The notes beneath the pieces were generated by a model. That model searched no databases, was not told the DNA's origin, and saw only the letters and a program-made list of their open reading frames with translations. The position numbers were made by a program, and so were the translations under genes. From Malaya genurostris (taxonomy: Eukaryota > Arthropoda > Insecta > Diptera > Culicidae), in NCBI RefSeq assembly GCF_030247185.1, contig NC_080571.1, forward strand, positions 86,065,025 through 86,129,024: a stretch of DNA of 64,000 nt, written 5' to 3'. Positions 12,611-23,345 of the stretch are shown in pieces; position 1 is the first letter of the stretch; every line of letters starts with the position of its first letter.

Positions 12611-12715
12611 TATTTAATTAAATAAAATAGCTTCAAGTCGTCTGCGAAGGATAGTTTGTGGCATTAGAAAGGTGCTACCGTTTCCAGTATGCACGACAAT
12701 GCAAACGTGCAAACG

Positions 12716-14706
12716 TCCTATAAAAGTAACGCATATAACATTTTGTAACGCCCAAGATTCACAAAATATTAATCACAAAAAAGTAACACATTCAACACTT
12801 CGTAATGCCTTTAACTTACTAAAACGTAACGCATGTAACGCTTCGTAACGCCTATGATTCACAAAAAAGTAACACTAGTAACGCTTCGTATCACCTTTAA
12901 TTTATAAAAAAGTTACGCTTCGTAACGTAATAACTCACAAAAATGTAACGCATGTTATGCTTCATAACGTCTGTAACTTAAAAAACAGTAACGCATGCAA
13001 CACTTCGTAACGCTGTTAAATTACTGAGAAGTATCGCATGTAACGCTTCGTATCGCCTATAACCTAAAAAAAGTAACGCTTCATAACGCTCCGTAACGCC
13101 TATAACCTACTAGAAAATAACGCATGTAACGCTTCGCAATGCCTATGACTCACATATAAGAAACGCTGCGTAATGTTTACAACTTATCAAAAAAATATCG
13201 CGTGTAACGCTCCGTAACGCCTATAACTTACTAAAATATAACGCTTCGTAATGCCTATGATTCACGAAAAAGTAACACATGTAACGCATCGTAACGCCTA
13301 CAACATACAAAAAAGTAATACTTCGTAACGCCTATAACTTACTAAAAACAACGCATATTACGCTTCCTAACGCTGATGACTCAAAAAAAATAACACATTA
13401 AAAGCTCCATAACGCCTATCACCTACTAGAATGTAGCGCTTCGTAACGCATATGATTCACAAAAAAGTAACGCTTCGTAGCGCCTATAACTTACTGAAAA
13501 GTAACACATGTAACGCTTCGTAGCGCCTATAATTTACTAGAAAGTAACGCATGCTACGCTTCGTAACGCCTACAAAAAAGTAACGCATGTAACGCTTTGT
13601 AGCGCCAATGGTTCACAATAAAGTAACACATTCCACGCTCCGTAACGCCTATCACCTACTAGAATGTAATGCTTCATAAGGCCTATGATTCACAAAAAAG
13701 TAACTCTTCGTAACGCATATAACTTACTGAAAAGTAACGCGTGCAACGCTTCGTAACGTATATGATTCAAACCAAAATAACGCTTCGTAATGCCTATAAC
13801 TTACAAAAAAGTAACGCTTCGTAGCGCCTATAACTTACTGAACGCCTATCATTTACTAGAATGTAATGCTTCATAAGGCCTATGATTCACAAAAAAGTAA
13901 CGCTTCGTAGCGCCTATAACTTACTGAAAAGTAACACATGTAACGCTTCGCAACGCCTACAAAAAAGTTTCGCATGTAACGCTTTGTAACACCAACGTAA
14001 CGCCTATCATCTACTGGAATGTAATGCTTCGTAAGGCCTATGATTCACAAAAAAAGTAACTCATCGTACGCATGATTCAAACCAAAATAACGCTTCGTAA
14101 TGCCTATAACTTACAAAAAAGTAACGCTTCGTAGCGTCTATAACTTACTAAAAAGTAACAAAAAAACTGAAAAGTAACAAAAAAAACTTACTAAAAAGTA
14201 ACGCATGTTACGTTTCGTAACGCTTATGATTCACAAAAAAGTAACACATTCCACGCGCCGTAACGCCTATCACCTACTAGAATGTAACCCTCCGTAACGC
14301 ATATGATTCACAAAAATGTAACGCTTCGTAACGCATATAACTTACAAAAAGTAACGCTTTGTAGTGCCTATAATTTACCGAAAAGTAACATATGTAACGC
14401 TTGGTAGCGCCTATGATTAACTAAAAAGTAACGCATGTTACGCTGCGTAACGTTTATAAAACAGTAACGCTTATAACGCTTTGTAACGCCAATGGTTCAC
14501 AAAAAAGTAACACATTTAACGTTTCGTAACGTCGTTAAATTTCTAAATCGTGACGCATGTTACGCTTCCCAACGAATATGATTTACAAAAAAGTTACGCA
14601 TGTACCGCTTATTAACGCCTGTAAATTACAAAAACGTAACGCTCCGTAACGTCTATAACTTACTAAAATGTAACGCATGTAACGTTTCGTAGCGTCATAA
14701 CTCTTA
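12716..14706 (+). repeat. TAACGC-rich satellite, block 3 (main array)
   Basis: About 2 kb of the same degenerate monomers. Local homogenisation is visible: the segment around AGGCCTATGATTCACAAAAA with CTACTAGAATGTAATGCTTC recurs near 13675, 13865 and 14035, showing longer higher-order units of roughly 180 bp. Monomer length varies too much for a CRISPR-like interpretation. No transcription signal or ORF of note. Confidence 0.9.
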
Positions 14707-14707
14707 T

Positions 14708-14859
14708 ACTCATCGGTGCATAGCAGTTCAAACTCGGCAGTTCAATTTGAACCGCTAAGCAGACGTAAAGTTTCTATTAACTTCTGAAACTTGAAGTCTG
14801 CTTAGCGGTTCAACTTTTGCATTAAGCAGTTCAATTTGAACTGCTATGCACTGATGAGT
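14708..14859. mobile_element. MITE with 24-bp inverted repeats
   Basis: A 152-bp element whose ends ACTCATCGGTGCATAGCAGT... and ...ACTGCTATGCACTGATGAGT pair over 24 bp with one mismatch. Internal inverted pieces (TTCAATTTGAACCGCTAAGCAG and its complement) make it nearly fully palindromic. A related end plus flank (GCACTGATGAGT..AAGACGAAACG) occurs inverted at about 32757-32785. Target duplication is ambiguous (possibly TA). Confidence 0.75.
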
Positions 14860-14879
14860 CTAAGACGAAACGTAAACAA

Positions 14880-15280
14880 AATTCAAAACGGTTATGTGCT
14901 CTAAGCAATTAATTAGCCTAACCCCTGAATGACCATATTTAAATGGTAATGCTAAAAATTATCTACTAAATAGAAGAAATTTGACCATTTCATAATATGG
15001 CATGTGTTTTGTTCAAATTTCAAATCAGCAAGCTCTTAAAAAAACATCCTCTTTCACGCAGTAAAACCTGTAAACTAGGAAAACTCGCGTTTTAGTTTCA
15101 AAGAGTTTGCTAATTTTTACATAGTCAAGTATGAAAATAGACGCTCTTGGAATCGGAATTAAGAATTTGTCACTCATCAATGATGTATATTTTACTGTGA
15201 TTTCGGAGCTGGAGCTCGAGTATTCTGGTAATATGGAAAGGAATTCATTCATAAGCCGTTTCCTGTTTAAACTTCGGTTT
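14880..15280. other. AT-rich spacer, nothing recognised
   Basis: The two overlapping frames here (15025-15333 minus and 15131-15391 plus) run into the R repeat and show no domain. No regulatory or RNA signal recognised. Confidence 0.4.
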
Positions 15281-15720
15281 TTAAGCATTTTATTTAATTT
15301 GGATTTGCATACTTCAGTGAAAGAAACTATCAAAATGCTGTACAGGACTTATTTCTGGTATTCAGAAGGGAAAAATTGTGGAATTTTCTAATGGACACTG
15401 TTCGGAGCATTTTTCTCGAACGCAAAGCAGTCAAACGCAGGCTTTATTCGCACTCGTTTGGTGCGAATTTTGTACTACGAAAATTGCACAAAGCTAATCA
15501 AATTATTTTAGATTTGCACTAAACCGATAGTTTTAAGCAATCTTTATAGTTCTTTAGATAACATTTGGAGTCAGCAGAAAGGCTGTTTTTGCAAAATGTT
15601 CCCCATCGCTGTCCATTCTTCGTTGTATTTTGCTCCAATGCAAACGACCGGCTGCAGGATGATGCAATCGATTTTATTTGAAGGGAAACTGGCTCTACGA
15701 ATGTCCCGCAATTGATTGAA
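15281..15720 (+). repeat. R-family repeat, copy B
   Basis: Aligns along its length with copies A and C: GATTTGCATACTTCAGTGAA, ATCAAAATGCTGTACAG, GGAGCATTTTTCTCGAACGC, TTAGATTTGCACTAAACCGA, AGTTCTTT (15548-15555), the decayed hairpin AGTCAGCAGAAAGGCT (15569-15584) and TTGCTCCAATGCAAACGACC. No open frame is conserved between copies. Confidence 0.7.
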
Positions 15721-16340
15721 TGGTGAACTGAATTCTTGTTACTGAAACTGAGCTCTGGACCTGAACCAACCGGAATGATAGATTCACATAGTAGGAAAAC
15801 TTCGTATAGTTTTTTGGGAATATATTAATAGTTCTTAAAAAAATCGATTTGCAGAATTCAGAAACTGGACCTGAGTTTAAGAACTAAACGAGCTTAAAAC
15901 TCAGTTGTATGTAATTCAGTTCTAGAACTGAATTTGAACTCCGAAACTGAGCTTAGCTCCGAAATCCAGTTCCAGCTTGCAGGCTCTGAATTTTGGAACT
16001 AAATCAAATGCCCAAGCCAAAAATTAAAGAATTTGTTGGCTCGGCAAGGGATTTTCTATTCCGAACGCAAAACATCCAACTCTACCCTACGCCTCCTAGG
16101 GCAGCCAACGGTTTGTTATCTGTTCCCGGGCGCTTGTTTTCACTTCGGACCCGACAAGCGCGCCCATGTTATGAAAAAAAAAAACGATACGGATGTCGGA
16201 CATGCAAGGCCACATTTCTGTTCGGACCCGACAAACGACCCGCAGGACGACAGCTAATGCAGCAACGGCTGCAGTTCGGGTGCAAATCTGTTTGGGCCGG
16301 GTTTAAGGAGACTACGGGAATATAGGTGGTAAGTATGGGT
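15721..16340. other. Degenerate CTGAACT-type low-complexity region and unassigned sequence
   Basis: Bases 15735-15990 consist of drifting short words (ACTGAAACTGAGCT, AACTGAATTTGAACTCCG). Bases 16143-16165 and 16214-16236 share TTCGGACCCGACAA in an imperfect ~71-bp duplication. Overlapping plus-strand frames of 110 and 74 aa have no recognisable domain. Nothing here is called as a gene. Confidence 0.4.
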
Positions 16341-16779
16341 TTACGGATTACCTACCCATTGACTACAGCTTTCCCTTCGGCGAGCTGCCGTATATTCCGA
16401 CCGGTGATTATTGGTTTAGTGCGAACTGGAAATCCAAAAATATCGAGTATATCACTTCGTACGCTCAATTAGAGGGAATTACAAACTGGGCGATTTCTGA
16501 TAATCGATCGACTTCGTTAATCTTGGCAACAGTAATGCATCGCCCGAGGCATCAATAACCGTAATTTAGTGGTTAAATTTACTGAAATAACAAGGTCCAC
16601 CAAGAAAAGATCGTAATCAGATTGAAAAAGCACGGTCAAAGTTGAATTAACATACAGATCGGCGGCACCGTCTGACAGGGCGCCACAATTTCACGCTGCA
16701 TCCATCCGAAACCGGACGACGCGACCGACCGAACCGGTAAGGATCCCGGGCGGTTCGCCTTTTCCAACCGACCCAGAGC

Positions 16780-16860
16780 TCCAAGTGGTGACCTCTCGGC
16801 TGCACAGTATAAATAACTGACAAGGGGGCAGATCGGAGCCCAAATTAAGCGTCAAATTGG
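16780..16860 (+). promoter_or_regulatory. Candidate TATA-box promoter
   Basis: A good TATA box (AGTATAAATAAC, about 16806-16817) lies in a locally GC-rich stretch (16660-16800) that stands out from AT-rich surroundings. About 30 bp downstream comes GCAGATCGGAGCCC, then TCAAATTGGTAGGTAG with a GT donor-like site near 16860. This would suit a gene with a short untranslated first exon, but no downstream exon was found before the Transib-like element. The call rests on sequence pattern alone. Confidence 0.3.
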
Positions 16861-16869
16861 TAGGTAGCT

Positions 16870-17644
16870 TATCGGCTTTAAACTTTTGGGATAATCAAGA
16901 GTATTTTTAATTCGATGTATTACGCTCGGAAAGGGAGTCGGTATGTGGTCATAAGTAAACTCGAAAATTGACCCTTTCGATTGCTATCTGAGGGAAAATA
17001 AATGTACCGGGGGAAAACGATTATTTAAAATGTTTATCGTTGCTCGTTGGTGAGATTCACAGAGATGTTAAATAAGTGACTAAGGGCAAGCGTAATGGGA
17101 TTTTATTTTCAAAGTTGACTAGTTTAAAAACTAGTTTCGAAAATTAACTATTTCAAATCTTAATGAATCGCATGAAACATTCTACGACCGAGAGAAAAAA
17201 TGCTTTTGAAACCCTTTTCATTTTAAACATCACCAGTTCCGCGTTATAATTTTAAGGGAGTCGAGTTTTGCATGGTTTGTTTGAAGTTTCTCGAATCATG
17301 AAATCTGTTGTTGGTCACCAGTTTCGATCTACATTGTTAAGGCGGGGATAGTCTAGTGCGTGAGTAAAAGTAATTTGACAACTATCATCATAACAAAATT
17401 TCACACCGGCAGTTGCTAAACTGGTGGAGAAATAGATATCCACTCGTTCGGTTATCCGCGGGTTATTAAATTTAGCAACGCTCTCCAACCATATTAATCG
17501 TTATCAAGAAGTTTGTCTCAGACCAGAAGCATATAGTTTATTTGTTTTTTCGTGAAATTAGTATCTATATTTGCAGTTAAATCTAGGAAAATGACAATGA
17601 GTCGAAGCAACGTGGGAAAAATTGAACCCATCTAGAAGATGAAG
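16870..17644. other. Intergenic stretch, nothing recognised
   Basis: AT-rich sequence without domain-bearing frames. The phrase GGCGGGGATAGTCTAGTGCG near 17341 is weakly reminiscent of a tRNA-derived SINE head, but no B box follows. Confidence 0.35.
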
Positions 17645-17649
17645 CGTTG

Positions 17650-19758
17650 CACAGTGGGGAAAAATGGACCAAAAACGCGACGATTTTTTTGGAGGCAAGA
17701 TACAGCTGACCACAAAGCACTTTTTTGGTGTAAAATGGTCAGTAAAATCGATTCCATGTATTTAGAAGGACCGCACGAAACGCTATCATGTTCATTTTAC
17801 CCCAAGTTCCCTTTTGATACTGCATTGTATTCAAGCTTAACTATATAACATGAAACCGAAGAACTTGCAGAAGAGCGAATAGAGAGTTTCCGATGTAAAA
17901 AAGTCTAACAAATCGATTGCATATAGTTTTATTGACAGCAGAAAACTCGTTGCACCGTTTTACCCCATTTCTTTTCTAGTTATAATATTCAGTTGAATTA
18001 TGATCTACAATCCAAAAGCAGATCCAACGAGATCTATCAATATTGGTTCATAATACGTGCAAAACATCTGTGATCCAATAAAACACAATGGGAATGACAG
18101 TACTAGTCCGTTTAACCCGTTTTACCCCAATTTATTTCATAAGTCGTATTTCTGGTTAAACTTTCTTTCGCATACCGAAAGCAGGCTGATTGCGGTTGAT
18201 GAAAATCGCTTGATATTACGAAGAAAGACCTTTCGAAAGAAGCTTTCGGTATGCGAAAGAAAGTTTAACCAGAAATACGACTTATGAAATAAATTGGGGT
18301 AAAACGGTATAGCAAGATTCGTGCGGTCATTGAATTCATTTGTAATCCTATTTTCAGGTCTTTCTTCGTAATATCAATCGATTTTCATCAACCGCAATCA
18401 GCCTGCTTTCGGTATGCGAAAGAAAGTTTAACCAGAAATACGACTTATGAAATAAATTGGGGTAAAACGGTATAGCAAGATTCGTGCGGTCATTTAATTA
18501 ATTTGTAATCCTATTTTTAGGGCTTTTTTCGTAATATCAATTGATTTTCATCAACCGCAATCAGCCTGCTTTCGGTATGCGAAAGAAAGTTTAACCAGAA
18601 ATACGACTTATGAAATAAATTGGGGTAAAACGGTATAGCAAGATTCGTGCGGTCATTTAATTAATTTGTAATCCTATTTTTAGGGCTTTTTTCGTAATAT
18701 CAATTGATTTTCATCAACCGCAATCAGCCTGCTTTCGGTATGCGAAAGAAAGTTTAACCAGAAATACGACTTATGAAATAAATTGGGGTAAAACGGTATA
18801 GCAAGATTCGTGCGGTCATTTAATTAATTTGTAATCCTATTTTTAGGGCTTTTTTCGTAATATCAATTGATTTTCATCAACCGCAATCAGCCTGCTTTCG
18901 GTATGCGAAAGAAAGTTTAACCAGAAATACGACTTATGAAATAAATTGGGGTAAAACGGTATAGCAAGATTCGTGCGGTCATTTAATTAATTTGTAATCC
19001 TATTTTTAGGGCTTTTTTCGTAATATCAATTGATTTTCATCAACCGCAATCAGCCTGCTTTCGGTATGCGAAAGAAAGTTTAACCAGAAATACGACTTAT
19101 GAAATAAATTGGGTTAAAACGGGATAAACAGGCTAGTACTGTCTTTCCTTTGTGTTGAATTGGATAACAGATGTTTTGCACGTAATATGAACCAATATTG
19201 GTAGGTCATATTGGATCTGCTTCGGGATTTTAAATCTGAATTCAACATAAAATTATATTAGTGGGAAAATTGGGGTAAAACGATGTAGCACGTAGCATGC
19301 GATCATGAACATCATCTGTGAATTATTATTTGAGGTTATATGCGAAACATAGAACTGTCTTGTTGAACCAAAATTGGTCCAAACACCGATCAGTAAAACA
19401 TTTTTTTCTGTAAATTCATGGAAAAAGATGACTGGGGGTAAAACAGAATACAGTTGTTTGCGGTCAATCTTATTAAAAACAATCCATTTATCTAACTTAT
19501 GGGCATGTCAGGAATACCTTACGATTGGTTGAATTGAATTTTTTCCTGAGTTTCACAGTTAGTTTTCAAAGTAAAGTCAGAAAAAAGAGGAATTGGAGCA
19601 AAACGGGCATGATAGTGAATTTTGCGGATCTTCTAACTATCATAAATCGATTGTACAGAAAAATTTGCATAAGAAATACTCATTTTGAAAATATTTGCTT
19701 ATGTTTTTATGAAATTATTAAGCAAAGTCGCGTTTTTGATCGTTTTTTCCCCACTGTG
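17650..19758. mobile_element. Transib-like non-autonomous foldback transposon
   Basis: A 2109-bp element flanked by the 5-bp duplication CGTTG (17645-17649 and 19759-19763). Both ends begin with CACAGTG, the consensus V(D)J recombination heptamer, and their first ~30 bp are inverted repeats. Homology between the arms extends much further inward (for example about 17985-18220 against 19000-19260 inverted), so the whole element can fold back. A 163-bp tandem array fills the middle. No RAG1-like transposase frame is present. The 5-bp duplication plus the CACAGTG terminus fit Transib better than hAT (8 bp), CACTA (3 bp) or Tc1/mariner (TA). A partial copy lies at 52858-53212 plus 61768-61899. Confidence 0.75.
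18188..19120 (+). repeat. 163-bp tandem array inside the Transib-like element
   Basis: The landmark AATAAATTGGGG(T) recurs at 18288, 18451, 18614, 18777, 18940 and 19103, exactly 163 bp apart, giving about six monomers. The four middle monomers look identical (all with GTCATTTAATTAATTTG and TTTTTAGGGCTTTTTTCG), while the first monomer and the outer edges differ, which points to recent expansion. Each monomer contains GGGGTAAAACGGTATAGCAA. The array abuts an inverted monomer at 18110-18230, forming a long hairpin. Confidence 0.95.
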
Positions 19759-20131
19759 CGTTGTGTCAAGCCTGGATTGACATCTACCATGTGGATAATC
19801 TGAGCGAACGAATTTTTTCAAAATTCGTAGAAATACGTACAGAAAACGACACTATGGCCAATCAAGAACTACGAGCTCCTAGTGGAATCAAAGGCAGGTG
19901 CATTTTATTAGCAAATCCGTGAGTAAGTTCGCGGGCTGTATCGCAGAAATTAATGCCCATTCTCGGAGCGGCGCCTCGCCGGAAGATAATTAAAAAAAAA
20001 CTCTAACATTGTATTGCACAAAGGAAAAATACCGCTTGTTATGTTGCACTGCTACAGGATTTTGGAAATTTTGGAAATTTGCATTCAAAACCTAACTGAG
20101 CATTAATTTACAACAACTTTCCGCCGTGCTA

Positions 20132-20926
20132 TAAGGAGTGTATCGATAAATAGTTAGCAACATTCAAACAGTTATTACTCTGAAATGACTTAATTTTTGC
20201 CACGTGTTTTGTGGTGACATGTTTGTTTACATGTCAATAACAGCTGCGCAATCGATTGGTTTCGGTACGGTTTATCGTTTCAATGATGAGTCGAATTGAT
20301 CCGGAAACGCGAAAGAAAATTCTGCACACTTGGTGCTCAGAAAGTGGTGTCACGTACAACGAAATTGCAAAACGGGTGAAAGTGCACCACACCAGTGTCA
20401 AAAATATTATCAAGAAGTTCGGTAAGACCCTTTCCATGAAGGATTTACCCCGATCCGGTAGGAAAACGGGTCCCAACCAGCCCGGCCGGGACTTAAAAGT
20501 GGTTGAGTACACCAGGAAAAACCCATCGTTCTACAGTGGTTGTCAAAAATTAATGTACAATTCGTGGAAAAGGACATCAACCCACCGAACTGCCCGGATC
20601 TTCGGCCAATTGAAAGGTATTGGGAAATTGACAAGCGGCACTTTCGGAAGGAAGGTACAATGTCCCAAAACATGCAGGAATTAAAAAAAACTGGACAGCT
20701 GCCACCTGGAAAGTCACAAAAGTAACTGTGCAGAATTTAATGAAGAATGTCAAGTCCAAAGTGCGAGCGTTTCACAGAAACTAGGATTTTTTTCAATATA
20801 ATCAGTTAAATGCATGAAAATGTAATTTTTCTACAATATATCGAAAACTGATGTCAAAATATGTTTTTTTTTTCGCTTTTTTATTCAATAATCAATGTTG
20901 CTAACTACTTTTCGATACACTCCTTA
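20132..20926 (+). mobile_element. ITmD37E transposon, internally deleted (subfamily a)
   Basis: 795 bp between TA duplications (20130-20131 and 20927-20928). Inverted ends TAAGGAGTGTATCGATAAAT (left) and the complement TAAGGAGTGTATCGAAAAGT (right) match over about 34 bp with two or three differences. Relative to the ~1.3-kb relatives at 21.5 and 28.8 kb it lacks about 0.5 kb of the transposase middle. It retains both ends and could only move using enzyme supplied in trans. Confidence 0.85.
20283..20750 (+). pseudogene. ITmD37E transposase remnant
   Basis: The N-terminal DNA-binding part survives from MMSRIDPETRKKILHTW, with a helix-turn-helix (VTYNEIAKRVKVHHTSVKNI) and the basic GRKTG linker. 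After NPSFYSG the frame jumps across the deletion to the C-terminal catalytic piece in another frame, NVQFVEKDINPPNCPDLRPI then ERYWEI, which contains the final glutamate of the DD37E triad. Both catalytic aspartates are gone, so the product cannot catalyse transposition. Confidence 0.85.
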
Positions 20927-20939
20927 TATCGACATTCAA

Positions 20940-21520
20940 TGCTATATTTTGGAGCAACGAATCTTGAATAATAATTATCAAAGTAATAATCTTATTGGAG
21001 TTCAATAATCGCCCTTTTCATTTTTATACTAGCATTGTTAAAACATATGTAACTCCGTCGCATTTAATCAAATTTTACTTGAATTTTTTATGCTGAATTA
21101 ATGTAAAGTTATAATGCGTCGTGGTTACTTGGGATGCTTGTAGCTGTGGCGGCTAATACTAAGACAATGAATAGTACTCAACGGACTAAAGTTCTCCAAA
21201 GAATGGCCAATCATTCAATAATGTTAGTTCCCGATCAGATGCACATAACAAAATCATAACACAAGTATATCAACAGTCGATATGTATAACAATTTGTGTT
21301 CTTTTGAGATATTTAACAAATGAAAACTGTTGAAAGTTAAAACATATGATAACAATATAATAATAAAATAAGTTATGATGTTTTATTTTCATTTGCAAGA
21401 CTGATGACAACGTTCATTATTAGAAAAAATGAGTTCTTCCGTTGCTTTATATCGAAACATAATGATCAGAATTTCAAAAACCTAAAACAAGAAACCAGCT
21501 CACTAAATAAATTATTCATA
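20940..21520. other. AT-rich spacer, nothing recognised
   Basis: No domain-bearing frame and no repeat shared with other parts of the window. Confidence 0.4.
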
Positions 21521-21522
21521 TA

Positions 21523-22801
21523 AAGACTGTCCCAGAAAGTATGGACGCACTTTGATTTCGCTGTAAATAATTCACAAGTTCAAATTTCATTCGATATACT
21601 GATAATATTAGACTACAACAACAGAATATTATTCTCAACATTTGCTACTTAGCCGTTGTAGACTAGCTGGCTCACCTTCTTCCGAACGTTCCTCATTAAA
21701 TTCCGTACTGACTTCTTGGCGACAAGTTTTGATACTTTTTTCCAATCTTTTTCGAACTTTTGTATGGTTTTGCTGCCGAGACATGTTTCCTAAGATGTGC
21801 CTTTGTTAATGCCCAAAATTCCTCAATTGGTCGAAGTTGTGGGCATGTGGATTTATGTCTTTTGGGACGAAAGTGACATTTTTGGTAGCATACCATTCTA
21901 CCGTTGATTTCGAATAGTGGCAAGAAGCAAGATCTAGCCAGAAGACAACAGGACCTTTGTGGCTTCGAATCATGGGTAGATGTCGTTTTTGTAAACATTC
22001 CTTGATGTATATTTCGCTGTTTATTGAAGCAGTGGTGATGAAGGGTTTCGAAATCTTACCGCAGCTACAAATTGCTCGCCAGACCATAGCTTTCTTACCA
22101 AATTTTTCGACTTCAATCGATGTCTCGTACTGGTTTAACACTTGCCCTTCTCGCACCGTATAATATTGGCAAGGATATGTAATCGAATTTCACGTAGGTT
22201 TCGTCGTCCATGATTATGCAGTTCAAATTTCCAGCAAGAATCGTATTGTACAGCTTTCGAACCCTCGGCCTGATCGATGTTTCTTGTTTCGGACTACGTT
22301 TTGGTTGTTTCTGCTTCTTATAGGCTCGAAGATTCAAACGTTCTTTAGCACGAAGAACATTTGACTTCGAAGTGCCCACTTTTTTGGCCACATCCCGAAC
22401 TGAAACCTCCTTCTTTTGCTCGAACACCTTCAGTATACGTTTATCCAACTGAGGGTTAGCAGGACCTTTTTTTCGACCCGTTTTCGGTTTATCCTCAAAG
22501 GTGTTATCCTCACCGAACTTCCTGATTGCATTTCGCACGGCTTTTTCACTTACTCCTTCCATTTTTGCTATCTTTCTCAGTGACAGTCCGCGTTCTGTGC
22601 ACCATTTGTACACAATTTTTCGACGTTGTTCTGCTGAAAGTCCACGCATTTCGAAACAAACTAATGAAAACGAATAAACAACTGCACAAGTGATTAGAGA
22701 AGAGTGTAAACAACAAAACGCAGCCATAAAAATTGACAGATTTTGAACCATTGCGAAATGGCAGCGGGTTTGGTTGCGTCCATACTATCTGGGACAGTCT
22801 T
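21523..22801 (-). mobile_element. ITmD37E transposon, full length but mutated (subfamily b)
   Basis: 1279 bp with 27-bp inverted ends (AAGACTGTCCCAGAAAGTAT... against AAGACTGTCCCAGATAGTAT..., one mismatch) and TA duplications at 21521-21522 and 22802-22803. The transposase gene lies on the minus strand and is broken by two frameshifts. The termini are unrelated to those of subfamilies a and c. Confidence 0.9.
21696..22751 (-). pseudogene. ITmD37E transposase, frameshifted
   Basis: The likely start is the methionine of MRGLSAEQRRKIVYKW (about 22649). Two helix-turn-helix segments follow (LSLRKIAKMEGVSEKAVRN and VSVRDVAKKVGTSKSNVLR), separated by the basic linker KPKTGRKKG. The first catalytic Asp lies in IIMDDETYVKFD. 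A frameshift near 22150 moves to the frame reading GKKAMVWRAICSCGKIS and the second Asp in WLDLASCHYSK. Another near 21840 leads to CPQLRPIEEFWA with the final Glu. The spacing between second Asp and Glu equals 37 residues once the shift is allowed for. Confidence 0.9.
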
Positions 22802-22809
22802 TAATAAAA

Positions 22810-23200
22810 AATCTCATTCAAGAATTTTTCATTGAATCGATTCTAACAGTTGGGTGTGATATAGTTTTTCTGTGTTAAATTTGCTATCTAATTTATTAAA
22901 ATTTTTATTATAAATTCCTGCTTTCGGACTTCTGTAGTTATATCAAATTCAATAACAATTGTGATTCAAACGTTTCAAAATCTGTTACGATTTTGTTCCC
23001 GCTAGTGTCTTTTTTGTTATTATTTTTGTTATTTTAACAGCTTATCAGCCAGAAATATTTCAAAATTTGTTTCAAAATATTTCTGAAATAATTTGCTCCA
23101 GTTGTTATAATTCTGTTATTCCCATCTGATCGGATTGACTTTAACAGACTAAGCGATGTTGCACCGAAATATTATACACTGGAACAGCGTCGTTTCCTGG
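22810..23200. other. AT-rich spacer with imperfect AAATATTT palindromes
   Basis: Contains small imperfect inverted repeats around 23040-23095 (CAGAAATATTTCAAAAT...ATTTCTGAAATAATT). No gene recognised. Confidence 0.35.
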
Positions 23201-23224
23201 AGGAAACATACCAGGAAATTGCAA

Positions 23225-23345
23225 ATCCTGCTGAGGAATACACCCAAACCTCTTTTCACGTAACTCTTTTTACGAACAAAATCCCAAACAACGTAAACTT
23301 TTTTTACGAACACACTTCGTAAAAAGAGGTTTTTGCATACAATGA
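23225..23345. mobile_element. Foldback MITE (TTTACGAA type), copy 1
   Basis: Begins near ACACCCAAACCTCTTTTCACG and ends with CTTCGTAAAAAGAGGTTTTTG. The ends are inverted versions of AAACCTCTTTTTACGAA. Related elements are at 32700-33100 and 49630-49745. Here and at 49.7 kb the MITE is immediately followed by the same 117-bp unit, so the two travel together. Confidence 0.65.

Larger units (their letters stand above)
11092..12712 (-). mobile_element. CR1-like non-LTR retrotransposon, 5'-truncated, carrying a SINE
   Basis: Minus-strand LINE 3' part inserted in the satellite. Its 3' end is an A-rich tail (AAATAAACAAAATAAAATAA read on the minus strand). The coding part covers the reverse-transcriptase catalytic motif to the C-terminus. 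The copy at 53-61 kb is the same family (matching C-terminal protein and tail). A Feilai SINE lies inside it at 12459-12610. No clear target duplication of the LINE itself is visible in the degenerate satellite. Confidence 0.8.

Noticed and set aside
9581..14706. CRISPR-like array
   Set aside because: Repeats are degenerate, unit length drifts, there are no unique equal-length spacers, and the genome is clearly eukaryotic.
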